A stretch of 64,000 bases of DNA from Alentia gelatinosa (lineage: Eukaryota; Annelida; Polychaeta; Phyllodocida; Polynoidae), in assembly GCA_950022655.1 (NCBI GenBank), contig OX465583.1, positions 11,369,298 through 11,433,297 of the forward strand. The letters are read 5' to 3'. Positions 43,590 through 54,364 of this stretch are shown here, piece after piece (the stretch's first letter is position 1; each line of letters begins with the position of its first letter). The notes beneath the pieces were generated by a model. The model saw only the letters and a list, made by a program, of their open reading frames with translations, did not search any database and was not told where the DNA came from. The translations under genes were made by a program, and so were the position numbers.

Positions 43590-44195
43590 CTGAGGGGTGC
43601 TGGCGATGGCACTGAACACCCAGGAGAAAAACAGCATGATTTTGCCCCTCTTTCCGGCGTCGGTGAGGGACAATGGGTGGAGAATGGCGAAATAGCGATC
43701 CAGGCTTATAGCGATGAGCACAAAGGAGGACAGGTAGAATCCAAAGGCCCTGAGGAACATAAACAGGCGACATCCAACATCCCCTGCGCGCCAGGACACA
43801 GTAAGGTGCCAGCCCACCTCTATAGGCAGCATGATGAAGGTAACGATCAAATCGGCGATGGATAAATGCATGATGAAGAGATTCACTCTCGACTTGCGGT
43901 GACGGTTCCTGAACAGGGTCACGAAGACCGTCATGTTACCAAAAGCTGCAATAACGAACAACACCGTATAAGCGACCACTGATACTAGACTATCATCCGT
44001 AAACAGCATCTCTTTGGGGAGGCCCTGGTCGCCCACACTCCCCACCCCCTCCTCCTGGTAGGTGAGATTCTGGTCGCTCCAGGGGGTGGATCTCTGCACC
44101 GCTTCGGAGACGGAACTGCTGCTTATACTCCCACTGTAATAATCCGGAAAGTTGGACCCCCCGAGGGACACTGCTATGTTATACGGGGGCTCCAT
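43590..44195 (-). CDS. GnRH/AKH/corazonin-type receptor, first coding exon (partial)
   Basis: 202 codons from an ATG in a strong context (A at -3, G at +4) to a consensus splice donor CAG|GTAGGA at 43589. The N-terminal about 65 residues are extracellular, with a glycosylation site N43-L-T. TM1 (about 69-93) holds GN at 86-87. TM2 (about 104-126) holds LSIADL with D115. C142 precedes TM3, which ends in DRY (166-168). TM4 ends at the exon border. The phrase FLRAFGFYLSSFVL and the aspartate in TM2 place it with invertebrate GnRH, adipokinetic-hormone and corazonin receptors, which act at the plasma membrane mainly through Gq. TM5 to TM7 must lie in further exons at lower coordinates or beyond the window; I could not find them. 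Which ligand branch it belongs to cannot be decided from this exon. Confidence 0.88.
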
Positions 44196-44570
44196 GGTGT
44201 GTGTGGTAGGCAGCTGGAGGTATGTGCTGGAGGAAGAACCCAGAGGCTTGCTCTAAGTACAAGTGGTTATGAGGTACCCCGCGGCCACTCTACAGACCCT
44301 GGAGGAGAGCCTTATACACGGTAGATGTCCGTGCGTGTTTCTCCGCTGGAAGGGTGGCGTGAGATGGTCGGTGACGGGAGACGCGGCCGCTGAGCCCCGC
44401 CCAGCAGTCTCTCCCCGGTCAGGTGCCTCGCTCACGACTGCCTCCTCCCCCGCACGGTGGGAGACCGTTCCCGCCACGCCCAGCCGCGAGCTGGCCACGC
44501 CACCTACACTGCTGAGACGACGGCTGGACCAATAAGCGCCAGATGCAGCCAGCACGCGGCGGAGATGTCC
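44196..44570 (-). promoter_or_regulatory. Upstream region of the receptor exon (5'UTR/promoter side)
   Basis: GC-rich compared with its surroundings (for example gacgcggccgctgagccccg near 44380) and rich in CpG. It lies directly upstream of the receptor start on the minus strand. I see no clear TATA box. Open frames on both strands look like a composition effect. Role inferred from position and CpG content. Confidence 0.4.
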
Positions 44571-44574
44571 ATAG

Positions 44575-46185
44575 AGGTGTGGTGAGGAACTGCATGAAGA
44601 GCCATAGGCAATGATGATATGCCATGAGTTTTGGTTGCGGAGTAATGGCCTGAGTGGAAGAACGGCCATATAGCCGAATTCGGTGATTGTGTAACACAGT
44701 ATTCCCTTAAAAATTGCAACCAAAAAAAAACAAGAAAAAAAACAACAAAATGAAGCAAGGTCGAGTGAGATTATGTATTAATCCAAATTGAATTGAGGAA
44801 CTGCACTGAAATCCATAGCCACTGACAATATGCCATGAGTTTTGGTCGTGGAGTAATTTCATGAGACAAAGGGTCATCGTAGGTACAATACAAAGGAATG
44901 CTCTGTATTATGGTACTATAAATTCCAATCTATAGCCAGATATCCAACATACATCATTTATATCATCAACAAATATGCTTCCCTTTTCGAACTGCAAAAC
45001 AATCCTATGTTGATAAGCAAAGAACATAGCTATCATTTTCCATTGACTTATTCAGGAAACATTGACTCTACAATCCCGTCTTAGATACAGCCAGCACGCA
45101 CAGATACCCATAGAAGTGTACCAAGGAACTGCATCGAGATCCATAGCCACTGACTATATGCCATGAGTTTAGGTTGCGGTCTAATCACGCGAGGCAAAGC
45201 CAAGTGAGATTACGTAGCAAACAAAATTGAATTAAGGAATTGCACTGATATCCATAGCCACTGGTATTATGCCATGAGTTTTGGTTGCGAGGTAATATCA
45301 CGAGGCAGAGCAGAGTGAGATTATGTAGCAAGCCAGATTGAATTGAGGAATTGCACTGAGATCCATAGCCACTGACAATATGCCATGAGTTTTGGGTGCG
45401 AGGTTATCTCACGAGGCAAAGCTGAGTGAGGTTATGTACCAAACCAATATGAATGGCATACTCCAAGGAGTACGAGTTTCCAATGTTAGTTATATATAGG
45501 AAATTAATATCAGGGGTGAGATAAATCCATAGTATAAGCATGAGCCACTCCTTACTGCATCTGCCTTCATTTTGTAATGGAACTACGGAGGGTGTCCCTT
45601 TTTTAATCTTTGGTGCAATTTCTTTACTGGGTCTTTGTAGGTACAATACAAAGGAGTGATACAAACGATCGCCATTTTATATAATCTGCAAAAGGGGCAT
45701 TCGCTTCAATGTTCTCAGCAATTGGTTTTCTCGGCTCTGTATTATGTTACTATAAATCCCAATAGGGATGAAAATTGCGATCGATAACCAGATATGCAAC
45801 ATATATCATTTATATCATCAAAAAATATGCTTCTCTTTTCGAGAAACAAATCAATCCTGTATTGACAACCAAAAAAAATAGCTATCATTTTCCATAAACT
45901 TATTCACTCTATAAATATATGGCTCTATATAAATATATTCACATCTCAGATACAGCCAAGATATATCCATAGAAGTGGTTTTGGTTGCGGTGTAATCTCA
46001 TGGGGCAAAGACGAGTAGGATTATTTAGCATTAACAAAATTGAATTGAGAAACTGCACTGAGAACCATAGCCACTGACAATATGCCATGAGTTTTAGTTG
46101 CGGAGTAATCTCATGAGGCAAAACCGAGTGAGGTTACATAGCAAACCAAAATGAATGGCATATTATCAGTGGCTATGGATTGAGT
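44575..46185. repeat. Cluster of 'catagccactgacaatatgccatgag' palindromic repeats
   Basis: About seven units lie near 44580, 44800, 45120, 45235, 45343, 46045 and 46150 (the last reversed). Each has the phrase ccatagccactgacaatatg, then tgccatgagttttggttgcg, then a hairpin tip of the type cacgaggcaaagccgagtga, then an inverse arm (aaccaaaatgaatggcat in the best preserved unit, 46080-46157). This is a local expansion of one foldback family next to the receptor gene. Spacers between units include a tttatctcacccc-type end near 45520. Confidence 0.75.
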
Positions 46186-46199
46186 GTAGTTCAGATTTT

Positions 46200-46530
46200 A
46201 TCTCACCCCTATCACTGACTAATTCGCTCAAATCTGTGCCATCATCCCCCATTGGGTGTTTGTCTTCATTATTATATACCTGTGGTAGTATATCCTACAC
46301 ATACAGCCCACTCCTACCCATGTCGTATTTATATTCGTACGACACATAGGTGACGTGCGGGGTATTTATCCTACCCCTAATATAAAATCCCATAGGCTTA
46401 ACATTGGGTTCCCGTATGCCACGCCGACTGGCATGCGTTTTTTTATATGCCACTAGTGGCATACAGCATTGTTATCACATAATATTCCAAAATCGAGGAG
46501 ATAGGGTAGGATAAAATCAAAACCTGATTT
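46200..46530. mobile_element. Composite of TTTATCTCACCCC, ccttaaaatatcc and TTTATCCTACCCC elements
   Basis: 46200-46262 has the tatctcacccct end. 46262-46365 is a reversed piece of the 19168-type element. 46368-46520 is bounded by tttatcctacccctaatata and gggtaggataaaat. The elements abut with almost no spacer. Confidence 0.6.
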
Positions 46531-46754
46531 GTTTTAATATTGGCCACCGCATTCCACTCCTGAAGTTTTGGCTCCGGACTTCACTCGGCTTCCCAAACTC
46601 CAGTCGTGGAATACGGTGGCCAAGATTAAACCTCATCCAGTTTTGCGATAGTATGTGGCATACAGGGCATGTACGGCGGCAAAATCCAAAAACTCGGCCA
46701 GAAGCAAGGTTAAAAATTGGATATTTTAAGGTATATAATAATAGAGAAACAGGC
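46531..46754. repeat. Palindrome half and reversed 19168-type piece
   Basis: 46535-46660 resembles 1242-1420 (ttggccaccgcattccactc; ggtggccaagattaaacctc) with the apex deleted. 46636-46745 is a reversed partial copy of the ccttaaaatatcc element. Confidence 0.55.
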
Positions 46755-46890
46755 TGACTGTCTCCGTACGGGTAAAATACTTGATAAAATCGGCGATCAG
46801 ATGAACTGATGCCGAAGGTAGAGGTTCATCTGATCGCCGATTTTACCGCATATTTTATCCGTACGGAGACAGTCAGCCTGTTTCTCTATA
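46755..46890. mobile_element. Palindrome, about 55-bp arms (gatcagatgaac tip)
   Basis: Same outer arms as 19050-19165 (ctgactgtctccgtacggg). The apex at 46803-46827 reads ACTGATGCC-GAA-GGTAGAGGT: two adjacent G.A mismatches and a GAA loop. Confidence 0.8.
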
Positions 46891-46944
46891 AAACTCCATG
46901 GGTGTTGAGTACGAGTTTCCATTATCAAGTCTATGGGAAAATAA

Positions 46945-49165
46945 TACAAGAGGAGTAAGAACAAAAAATAATTTATTATTACCAAAACAAGTAAATGTAA
47001 ACATAGAAAAAAGAAAGAGATTACTGAAGTTATTAACAAAAATAATTATGATTTAGAGAAAAAGAAAAAGATACTTGTAGAAATAAGATGCTTAAGAAAC
47101 AATATCACAAAAGGGATCAAAAGATTCCAAGGAATCCAGATTCAAAAGAGTCTACATCAATGTCAAAAATCACCAAAAAAGTTCTGGAGAACACTAAATA
47201 AATATTGGAAAGGAGACGAGAATACAAAAAGTTACCCAATAAAACTAGATGAATCACTGAATTACTAATAATCTAAATCACCACTTTTGTACTATTGGTA
47301 TGGTTGATACTGATGATAATATTGAAGACTTAGATATAAATGAAGAAAATCTGGAGGAGGATGAAAGTCAAAAAAACAATAACACAGTTCTGACATGCGA
47401 TGTGATTAGAATAATCAAAGAACTAGATAATGGAAAGGCAAGTGGATTTAGCTATATAAGATCAGAAATCCTAAAAAAGTATTGTTAATAAATCCATACA
47501 TACTAACAAATTTGATAAATAATAGTTTACAAAATAATTACTTTCCAGGTGTATTAAAAAATGGATTGATAACTCCTTTACCAAAGGATGGTGATTTACG
47601 AATATTTAGTAACTGGCGCCCGATCACAGTTTTACCGCTGATATCGAAGATTTATGAAAAAGTAATTCATAAAATAATATTAAATTATATTAAACAAAAT
47701 AAAATTATAATACCAAATCAATATGGATTCATGCCAGAACGCTCAACAGCTCAGTCAATTTTTGTCTTGTTGGAAGAAATATTTAGAAACTTGAATCAAA
47801 AAAATATATAATAATGGTAGCCTATCTTGATTTTCGAAAAGCTTTTGACAGCGTTAACCACAGAATTTTATTAACTAGACTTAAAGACATAAATTTAGAC
47901 CATAATATAATAAAATTAATAAATGACTACTTAAATGGAAGAGAATGCAAGACAAAATTGAATAATATAATATCAGAAAAAAGGTAGTGAAGTGTGGAGT
48001 CCCCCAGGGATTGGTACTGGGGCCATTGTTATTTATAATCTTTATTAATAATATAATCGATGTTATTTCATATGGGAAAGTTACACTATATGCTGATGAT
48101 TGTGTCCTGATGATAAGCGGTAAAAACCAAACTGATATAATAAGAAAAATGGAAGATGATCTTAAGGAAATTAATGATTGGACAATAAAATATAAATTAA
48201 GGATAAATTATTCTAAAACAAAAATAATGTGGATAGGAAATCAAAAAGACCTAAACCGAACTTTAAATGTGAAAATGGAGGGAAATCAACTTAAGACAGA
48301 AAGGACATATAAATATTTGGGAGTATTAATCGATGATAAACTAAATTTTAACGACCATGTTGAAACAGTAAGTAGAGAAGTAAACAGAAGGTTATTCAGA
48401 TTGAGGAAAATAAGACATTTATTAACGCAAGATGCTAAATTGAAAATAGCTAAACAAATGATTATACCGATCATCGAATACTCAGATTTTATTTACTATT
48501 GTACTTCGCAAAAAAACAGAGACAGATTACAAACTATTACAAATAAAGTATTAAGATGCGCAATTGGTATACATAGAGCAGTAGATATACATATTAATCA
48601 ACTCCATGAGAAATGTAAGATGAGAGAACAACACACTTGCTGATGATGATAAAATGGTGGTCCTTAAATCAAGATCACATATTTGAAATGCCTGAAAAAA
48701 GAACAAGGTTAGACCAAAAACTAAGATTAAAAATTCCTAAACCAAAGATGGAGAAATTCCGAAATACCCCCTTATACATAGGAGAAAAATATTGGAGTAA
48801 GTTACAAAAAGAAACACAACTAATAAAAGAAATGTATATTTTTAAGAACAAAATCAAAATGGAAATAGGTGAAATCATGGAAGATTAATTGTATGGTCAA
48901 AAGACTGATAAAATTGGGAAAATAAGGTCTAAAGACCGAGTGTTTTCCTGTTATGTACGAGTACATTATATTGAAAATAGTCATTTATTTTTGAAAATTG
49001 TATAATAACTGTACATTTATGACTACACTATACCAGTTGCCCTGTAGAATCCTGTTTTTGTACTGTAGTGTCTGTTTTTGTATTAGACTATCGCGTGGAG
49101 GATCGTTGGGCGACCAATGAACGTGTAATGTCTCAAAAAATTTAATTGTATAAAAAAAATATAAA
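46945..49165 (+). mobile_element. 5'-truncated LINE (non-LTR retrotransposon)
   Basis: A very AT-rich block inserted in the cagggg-tgagataaa type of element: the left flank ends ctatgggaaaata and the right flank resumes ataccaggggtgagataaat. It begins in the linker between endonuclease and RT, covers the RT domain and C-terminal region, and ends in an A-rich tail (about 49130-49165). The endonuclease is missing, as expected for an incomplete insertion. Confidence 0.85.
46990..48888 (+). pseudogene. LINE reverse transcriptase, broken by frameshifts
   Basis: Segments in different frames make up one RT: a linker with PKKFWRTLNKYW; NGKASGFSYIRSEIL (47300-47487); LPKDGDLRIFSNWRPITVLP (47482-47811); the motif A region YLDFRKAFDSVNH (from about 47817); GVPQGLVLGPLLF and the catalytic YADD (48089-48100) in a long open piece to 48643; and a C-terminal piece with YIGEKYWSKL (to 48888). 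Frame changes near 47480, 47805 and 48640 break the protein, and there is at least one stop in the linker. Target-primed reverse transcription is the family role. The motifs fit the Jockey/CR1-like group, but I cannot fix the clade. Confidence 0.85.
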
Positions 49166-49504
49166 AAAAATACCAGGGGTGAGATAAATCCACAGAAGTG
49201 AACACGAGCCACTCCTTACTGCACCCGCCTTCATTTTGTGGTGGAACTATTAAGGGTGTGTTCCATCAAGCAGATTTATCAGCTGAAAGATGGACGCCGA
49301 TAATTCTTTTTTCTATTTATTCAGGTCAGTTCGCATACAGGTGGGTGTCTACCACCTCCCTTGAACAAGAAGTAGCTTCTAGTGATTAGGAAACTCTTCA
49401 GACTATGCTGCCTGAGTTTGAGTAGAGTATTATCCAAATACATCAAGATCAATACAAACAACAATGACAAATACAGTGTTCACATGAATATACAAGTATA
49501 CAAG
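49166..49504. other. Element remnant and anonymous DNA
   Basis: 49170-49260 resumes the sequence interrupted by the LINE and matches 45515-45600 (gagccactccttactgca, ccttcattttgt). The remainder is anonymous. Confidence 0.5.
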
Positions 49505-49650
49505 AACATACTATACGGAAACAGGGTTACTGTGGTTGTACTTGATAAACACGCGGTAAAATTGATGATAAAACAAACCGATACTGAAGGCAGAGGTTCG
49601 TTTTATCGTCAATTTTACCAAGTATTTATCATGTACAGACACAGTATACC
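49505..49650. mobile_element. Diverged palindrome (aaacaaaccgatactgaagg tip)
   Basis: Outer arms aacagggttactgtggttgt / inverse. The apex at 49575-49600 again shows CCGAT..GAA..AGAGG, with two G.A mismatches and a GAA loop. 60715-60790 has related outer arms and a different tip. Confidence 0.7.
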
Positions 49651-49654
49651 TGTT

Positions 49655-49850
49655 TTCGTATTATTATATACCTTAAAATATCCAATTTTTAACTTTGCTT
49701 CTGGGCGAGATTTTGGATTTCGCCGCTGTACATGACCCGTACGCCACATACATACCCCGTACGTCATCTAGGTGTCGTATAGATATAAATATGACATGGG
49801 TAGGAGCGGGCCGTATGTGTAGTATGTACTACCACAGGTATATGATAAAT
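49655..49850 (+). mobile_element. 'attatataccttaaaatatcc' element, copy
   Basis: Nearly matches 19168-19365, including gattttggatttcgccgctg and ccacaggtata. Confidence 0.75.
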
Positions 49851-49865
49851 AGTAATACAACAGTT

Positions 49866-50160
49866 TATCTCACCCATGGTATTTTTTCTCCATAGACTTA
49901 ACATTGGGCGCTCGTATCCAACGCCCATGAGATGTTAAGGAAAAATATCCAATGAGGGATTATGTCACAAATATTAGCCCATTAGTCAATGTGAGGGGTG
50001 TGATAAATTCAGAAACCCATTCAAGTTTAGGGTCAGAGCTCGATTCCAACTCGTTTAAATAGCTGCTTAATTCACGCGGCTTCGCCTTGTGAATTACTAC
50101 GCGATTCAAACTCGATGGGATACAAGCTCTGACCCTAAAATTCCATAGGTTTCCTCTATA
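49866..50160. mobile_element. TTTATCTCACCC tail plus palindrome (inverted copy of 18.7-19.0 kb)
   Basis: Tail 49866-50015, then a palindrome from gaaacccattcaagtttagg to aaattccataggtttcct. The apex at 50071-50093 has core ggcttcgcc (50078-50086). Confidence 0.75.
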
Positions 50161-50233
50161 ATATCAAACAGCGACAGACGCTAATACAAGGGGACACTGA
50201 GAGTTTAGTGTATACAATATAATGGCATATTAT

Positions 50234-50355
50234 AAGTATGAGAGATTGTGTACAGCATTTCTGAACATAGTTTTTGAGGGAAGCCGTCGGATATCCTTGT
50301 CAAGACTATTCCAAATGGTATAGCCCATATCAGTGAGATCTCTTCGAAGCCTATA
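50234..50355 (-). pseudogene. LINE RT C-terminal remnant
   Basis: On the minus strand the frame reads RRDLTDMGYTIWNSL then DIRRLPSKTMFRNAVHN and stops, matching the conserved tail pattern of LINE RTs (G..IWNSL..IR..S...F). The upstream part is cut off by the 1-kb palindrome that starts at 50363. Confidence 0.55.
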
Positions 50356-50362
50356 AAGCCTA

Positions 50363-51407
50363 TAAGACACCGACCCGACCGCTGTGCCCGATTCTACCTT
50401 TGCCCGACGGATCCGTCGGGTCTGTGACAATCTGCATCGATCGGGTCGGTGTACGGACTTCACCGACCCGATTTTATTGCTTTTCCCGACGCGTTGGGCA
50501 TTACTACCATGTCAGATATGACCGACTCTGCCCGACCTTAAGATTCCGGTGTACGCACTTTCACCGATTGTTACCGATTCTGAGCATGTCATTAAAAAAG
50601 CGTTGCCATCTATCCCTCAGTCCGATTTACAAGTGTCTTATAATCTGAAAACCGTTTTCTGATATTTTAAATAGACCAGAAGTTATTAAACTTTGTATTA
50701 TTGCCTATATATACTTATCACCCGGCCCGGGGCCCAGCCGGGCCCGACACCCGGCCGCTCTCTTTGATCTCAATCGGGTTGTTTTACGAGGTTATAAAAG
50801 AGGGAAGTGTGATCGGGGACAGTCATCATGTCCGTGTCTTATAGGTATAAGACACCGAAATTTTATTCCCGGGATTGCCGATGTCTTATACGTATAAGAC
50901 ATCTACTTGTAGTCTCTTCCCGACGACACCTCCTCCTTTTATATCCTCATAAAACAACCTGACTGAGATTAAAGGGAGCGCCCGGGAGACGAGTCCGGCT
51001 GGGCCCCGGGCTGGGTTGTAGGTCGATATAGGTAATAATGCAAAGTTTGATAACTTCTATTCTATTTAAGATATCAGAAAACGAATTACAGATCTATAAT
51101 CGCCTCTGTCTCTCCTACAAATCGGTATAAAATACTTGGGTATAGAATGTGGTGATTGAATACATCACTATATAAGCGACCTTCTCAGAATTGGAAATAG
51201 TCAGTGAAAGAGCGTACATCGAATTCTTAAGGTCGGGCAGAGTCGGTCATATCTCACATGGTAGTAATGCCCGACAAGTCGGGAAAAACAATAAAATCGG
51301 GTCGGCGAAGTGCATATACATCGACCCGATTGATGCAGATTGTCACAGACCCGACGGATCCGTCGGGGAAAGGTAGAATCAGGCACAGCCGTCGGGTCAG
51401 TGTCTTA
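50363..51407. mobile_element. Palindrome of about 1,045 bp
   Basis: Two arms of about 500 bp are inverted copies along their whole length. Outer ends: taagacaccgacccgaccgc and the inverse gtcgggtcagtgtctta. Middle: gcccggggcccagccgggcc and its counterpart near 50990. The centre is near 50885, with smaller palindromes of ttataggtataagaca type around it. Open frames inside are Asp/Arg/Thr-rich composition products. The right end shares a TTA with the adjoining MITE. Confidence 0.85.
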
Positions 51408-51725
51408 AGCCCAATGCCCATCTACCGATTTCGGAACATTTATGTACGTTTGTCAGCGACAAACGGAAGGGAATTTGTCTCAGCCGAGCCTTTCTAACGG
51501 AGTCGGTAGATGTAGGACAGCTAGGCAAGGCTACGCAGCGATTAGTGAACACTCGGTTTCTTTGGTTTTTGCCCTCCCTAAGCGATTAGTGGACCATACA
51601 CCGATTTTATCAGTGTGCGGATCGAGCGAGGGGTTACGTAATTTGCCTGCGACAAGGTGACCGACTCCTATACGATTTGGGAACTAATCGTTCAACCCTA
51701 AATCGGTAGATGGGCATCCGGCTTT
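51407..51725. mobile_element. MITE family 5, copy 3
   Basis: Ends aagcccaatgcccatctacc and atcggtagatgggcatccgg. It directly abuts the 1-kb palindrome. Confidence 0.85.
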
Positions 51726-52024
51726 ATAGGCTTAAGAGCTCACCCTTAGAGCGTCGGATAAGGATTTGGTAGCTGACCATGTCAGCCTTGTTACTGTATG
51801 TGAAACACCATCTATGGGACTGTTTGTTTTTATCAAGTCTCGACGCCTAGCCTCCTTTCTTACATAGGTCAACATTACTTCCTTCCTCCTCCGGTCCAAG
51901 GTTAGGATTCCAGAAAGTTTTAAGTGACGGCGTCTGATTTACTATTCTGTAAGTATTGATGGGTTGGAATAACTTCACCTGCTGCTGCTCTGCGCCACTA
52001 TCTCAGTAGATCTTGTGCTTGTGC
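51726..52024. other. Anonymous DNA
   Basis: Nothing recognised. Confidence 0.3.
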
Positions 52025-52570
52025 TTAAGCCCTGTCTCCACTATCCAAGGTACATAGGTACGCCCAGTCTCAGACTGGGTGTACCTTCAGTATCGGAACG
52101 CGGCAAAACGCACAGTGGAGACTGCAACTTTCCCTCCAGTCTCAGACTGGAGGTACCGCAAGTACCCCGGATCGCAAGCGTTTTTAAATATCAAACATAT
52201 TTGATATTTGGTATGCCCAGTCTGAGACTGGGCAGACCTATGTCGCAAGCGGGGTAGTCTCCATACAGAATCGATGTTACCTTGCGATCCGAGGTACATG
52301 CGGTATCCAGGGCCCTGTTTCTCAGTCACGATATCGTCTTTGTAAGACATCTTACAGCTGTCAGTGTACTATAGATAAGACATCTTTGGGGATCGGCCAA
52401 CGATTGTCCCTCAAGAGCACTTAGGCTACAGTCAGGTGTACTATAGATAAGACATCTTTAGGGTCACAAAAGGATCGCAAGCTATATGGAATGTCGCGCT
52501 TGCAATCCTGCTCCTCCAGAGGTACAGGATCGCAAGCCCCCCCCCCCCCCCAAATCGTACAGTGGAGAAA
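52025..52570. mobile_element. CAGTCT-palindrome element, longest copy
   Basis: Ends aagccctgtctccactatcc and the inverse acagtggagaaaggcctt. Palindromic units lie at 52049-52085, 52133-52158 and 52210-52238; an aatatcaaacatatttgata palindrome lies at 52187-52209. A duplicated block (gtactatagataagacatct) is at 52367 and 52438. A C run lies at 52530-52549. Confidence 0.75.
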
Positions 52571-52745
52571 GGCCTTTACTAATCTCTCTCTGAACCCAGT
52601 GATGTCAGAGCAGAACCGGAAAAGGGACTACTATGTGTGTCTGATTGTTAACAGACTGCAGGTTCAAAAGAAAGTGTAACTCCAGTGAAGATTTCTAAAT
52701 TCGGCTGTTGTTTATGCTTGGACACATGTCCAGTAGTAGCTAATA
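52571..52745. other. Anonymous DNA
   Basis: Nothing recognised. Confidence 0.3.
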
Positions 52746-52924
52746 CAATAGAACCCCGCATAACGGACACCTCGCATAAGTGGACACCCCATGTTAACGG
52801 ACACCTCTGCTCAGAATGGTTCCCTCTATTAGATGTTTATTTTAACCTCGCATAAGTGGACATACCGCGTAAGCACGCAGTTTGGTTAGAAATGCAGAGT
52901 GTCCGCTTACGCGAGGTTCTACTG
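52746..52924. mobile_element. pogo/Tigger-like MITE
   Basis: A 179-bp element flanked by TA on both sides. Ends caatagaaccccgcataacg and the inverse gcttacgcgaggttctactg match the known pogo/Tigger pattern CAGTAGAACCTCGC. Inner copies of cgcataagtggaca are present. No transposase, so it is mobilised in trans if at all. Confidence 0.88.
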
Positions 52925-53937
52925 TAAATTGTTGGTCCTTCAATTCTAAACCAGAATAGTGGGCATCCGAAGTTGAAGCCAATGCATTCTAAAAAGACAC
53001 ATGTTGCCTTTGTTTACAAACGCTGTCAAACCCCCTGTCACATATGGCATCTACCACCCACAAAAATGTCCTAGATATCATGCGCATGTAGGATTTCAAG
53101 GCACAAACAAAAGGAATTTGTTTAAATCCATTGTACTTTTTGTCACAGTAAAATAAACACAACAGATCACACATAGGGATAAGAAATAATTGCTTAAAAT
53201 GTGCCTGATTTTGTTCCCAAAAGGCAGGTCGGGGCAGAGATATAAGCGGCCACAGGAAATAGAGCGCAGAATCTCTGCTAGGAGAGTGGCTCCGCGCGTC
53301 TAATTTTGCCGCGCCCCCTCGTGAAGAGCCGTGGAACCAGCATAAAGGGTGTCTACCGTCAGTGTCCAGTACTGCGTTAATTACCTACAATCTGCCTGTA
53401 AAACGTGTCGCTAGGTGTGAAAGCATTGAGCATCATGACCTACTATATACAAAAAGGCACAATTTCGACAGAATCTGCTTGGAGTTGCTCCCCCACATAG
53501 AGACAGACAGAACCAGGCCTGTCCATGGAGACTGAAGTGCCATGAGAGTGAGATGCTCGTGTGCAGAAAAACTTAAACCTATCGTTCTTTTTAGTAGGTT
53601 TTCACTCAGATTTGCGTTTTCGCTAAAAGCCTTATTTTACGCAGTGATGCGCCTATGCGATTACAACATGATCCGCAAAGTTTCAGGAGCAACATTTTGG
53701 CCCTCAGATTGCTATTCTGCGATCCGCAGCTCTGTCGTAATCATGAAGCAACGGGGCCCAGGGCATACTATGTGCTATGTGAGTCCTAGTGCCGAAGGCC
53801 CTAGTGGAAGAAGACAACGCCACAGTGCTAATGACTAAAAAGTGCCGATTCCACCGCAAAAAATAAAAGTCATGACCTCTGCATGGGAGGTTTTACAGTC
53901 AATCCAGCAATAATAATTTCGACGCTGGTTGCGGATT
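52925..53937. other. Anonymous DNA with a repeat fragment
   Basis: 53216-53345 is a reversed piece of the 4.2-5.2 kb dispersed repeat (ggcagagatataagcggcca). The rest, including short open frames at 52989-53174 and 53542-53838, shows no recognised protein. Confidence 0.4.
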
Positions 53938-54222
53938 AGCCCCGGCGTCCACCTACTACGATAGAAGCGTAGACCTCCCGATATGGCACCGATACAAAAT
54001 GTCAAAATCGGTGCCATATCGGGAAGGTGCAAAATCGTAGACATATGTCTAGACACGCCAATCCACCATGCATTCCAATGGGTTTTTATCAGTGTCTAAT
54101 CGCAGAAACATGCTCAACTGCCCCGATAGTAGGTGACCTTCCGACGCGATTTTGATTTAGCATGGGGAGGTGCATCGTAGACAATATCGGAGCCATATCG
54201 TAGTAGGTGGACGCCGAGCCTT
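53938..54222 (-). mobile_element. MITE family 1, reversed copy
   Basis: The full inverted ends are present (gccccggcgtccacctacta). Interior order is reversed relative to the copy at 7455. Confidence 0.85.
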
Positions 54223-54364
54223 AGGTTCATTCATGAGGGATTTACATATTATACAGGTGTGAGAATTGATGACAATGTAAGTGATGATGGATCATCTGAC
54301 ATTTTAGTTATATTTACAAATTTATCTAACCGCATCGATCATTTAATTTACATTTAAAGTGATT

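Noticed and set aside
44253..44758. Overlapping frames of up to 156 codons upstream of the receptor
   Set aside because: They run from the GC-rich upstream region into a repeat unit, overlap each other on both strands, and show no motif.
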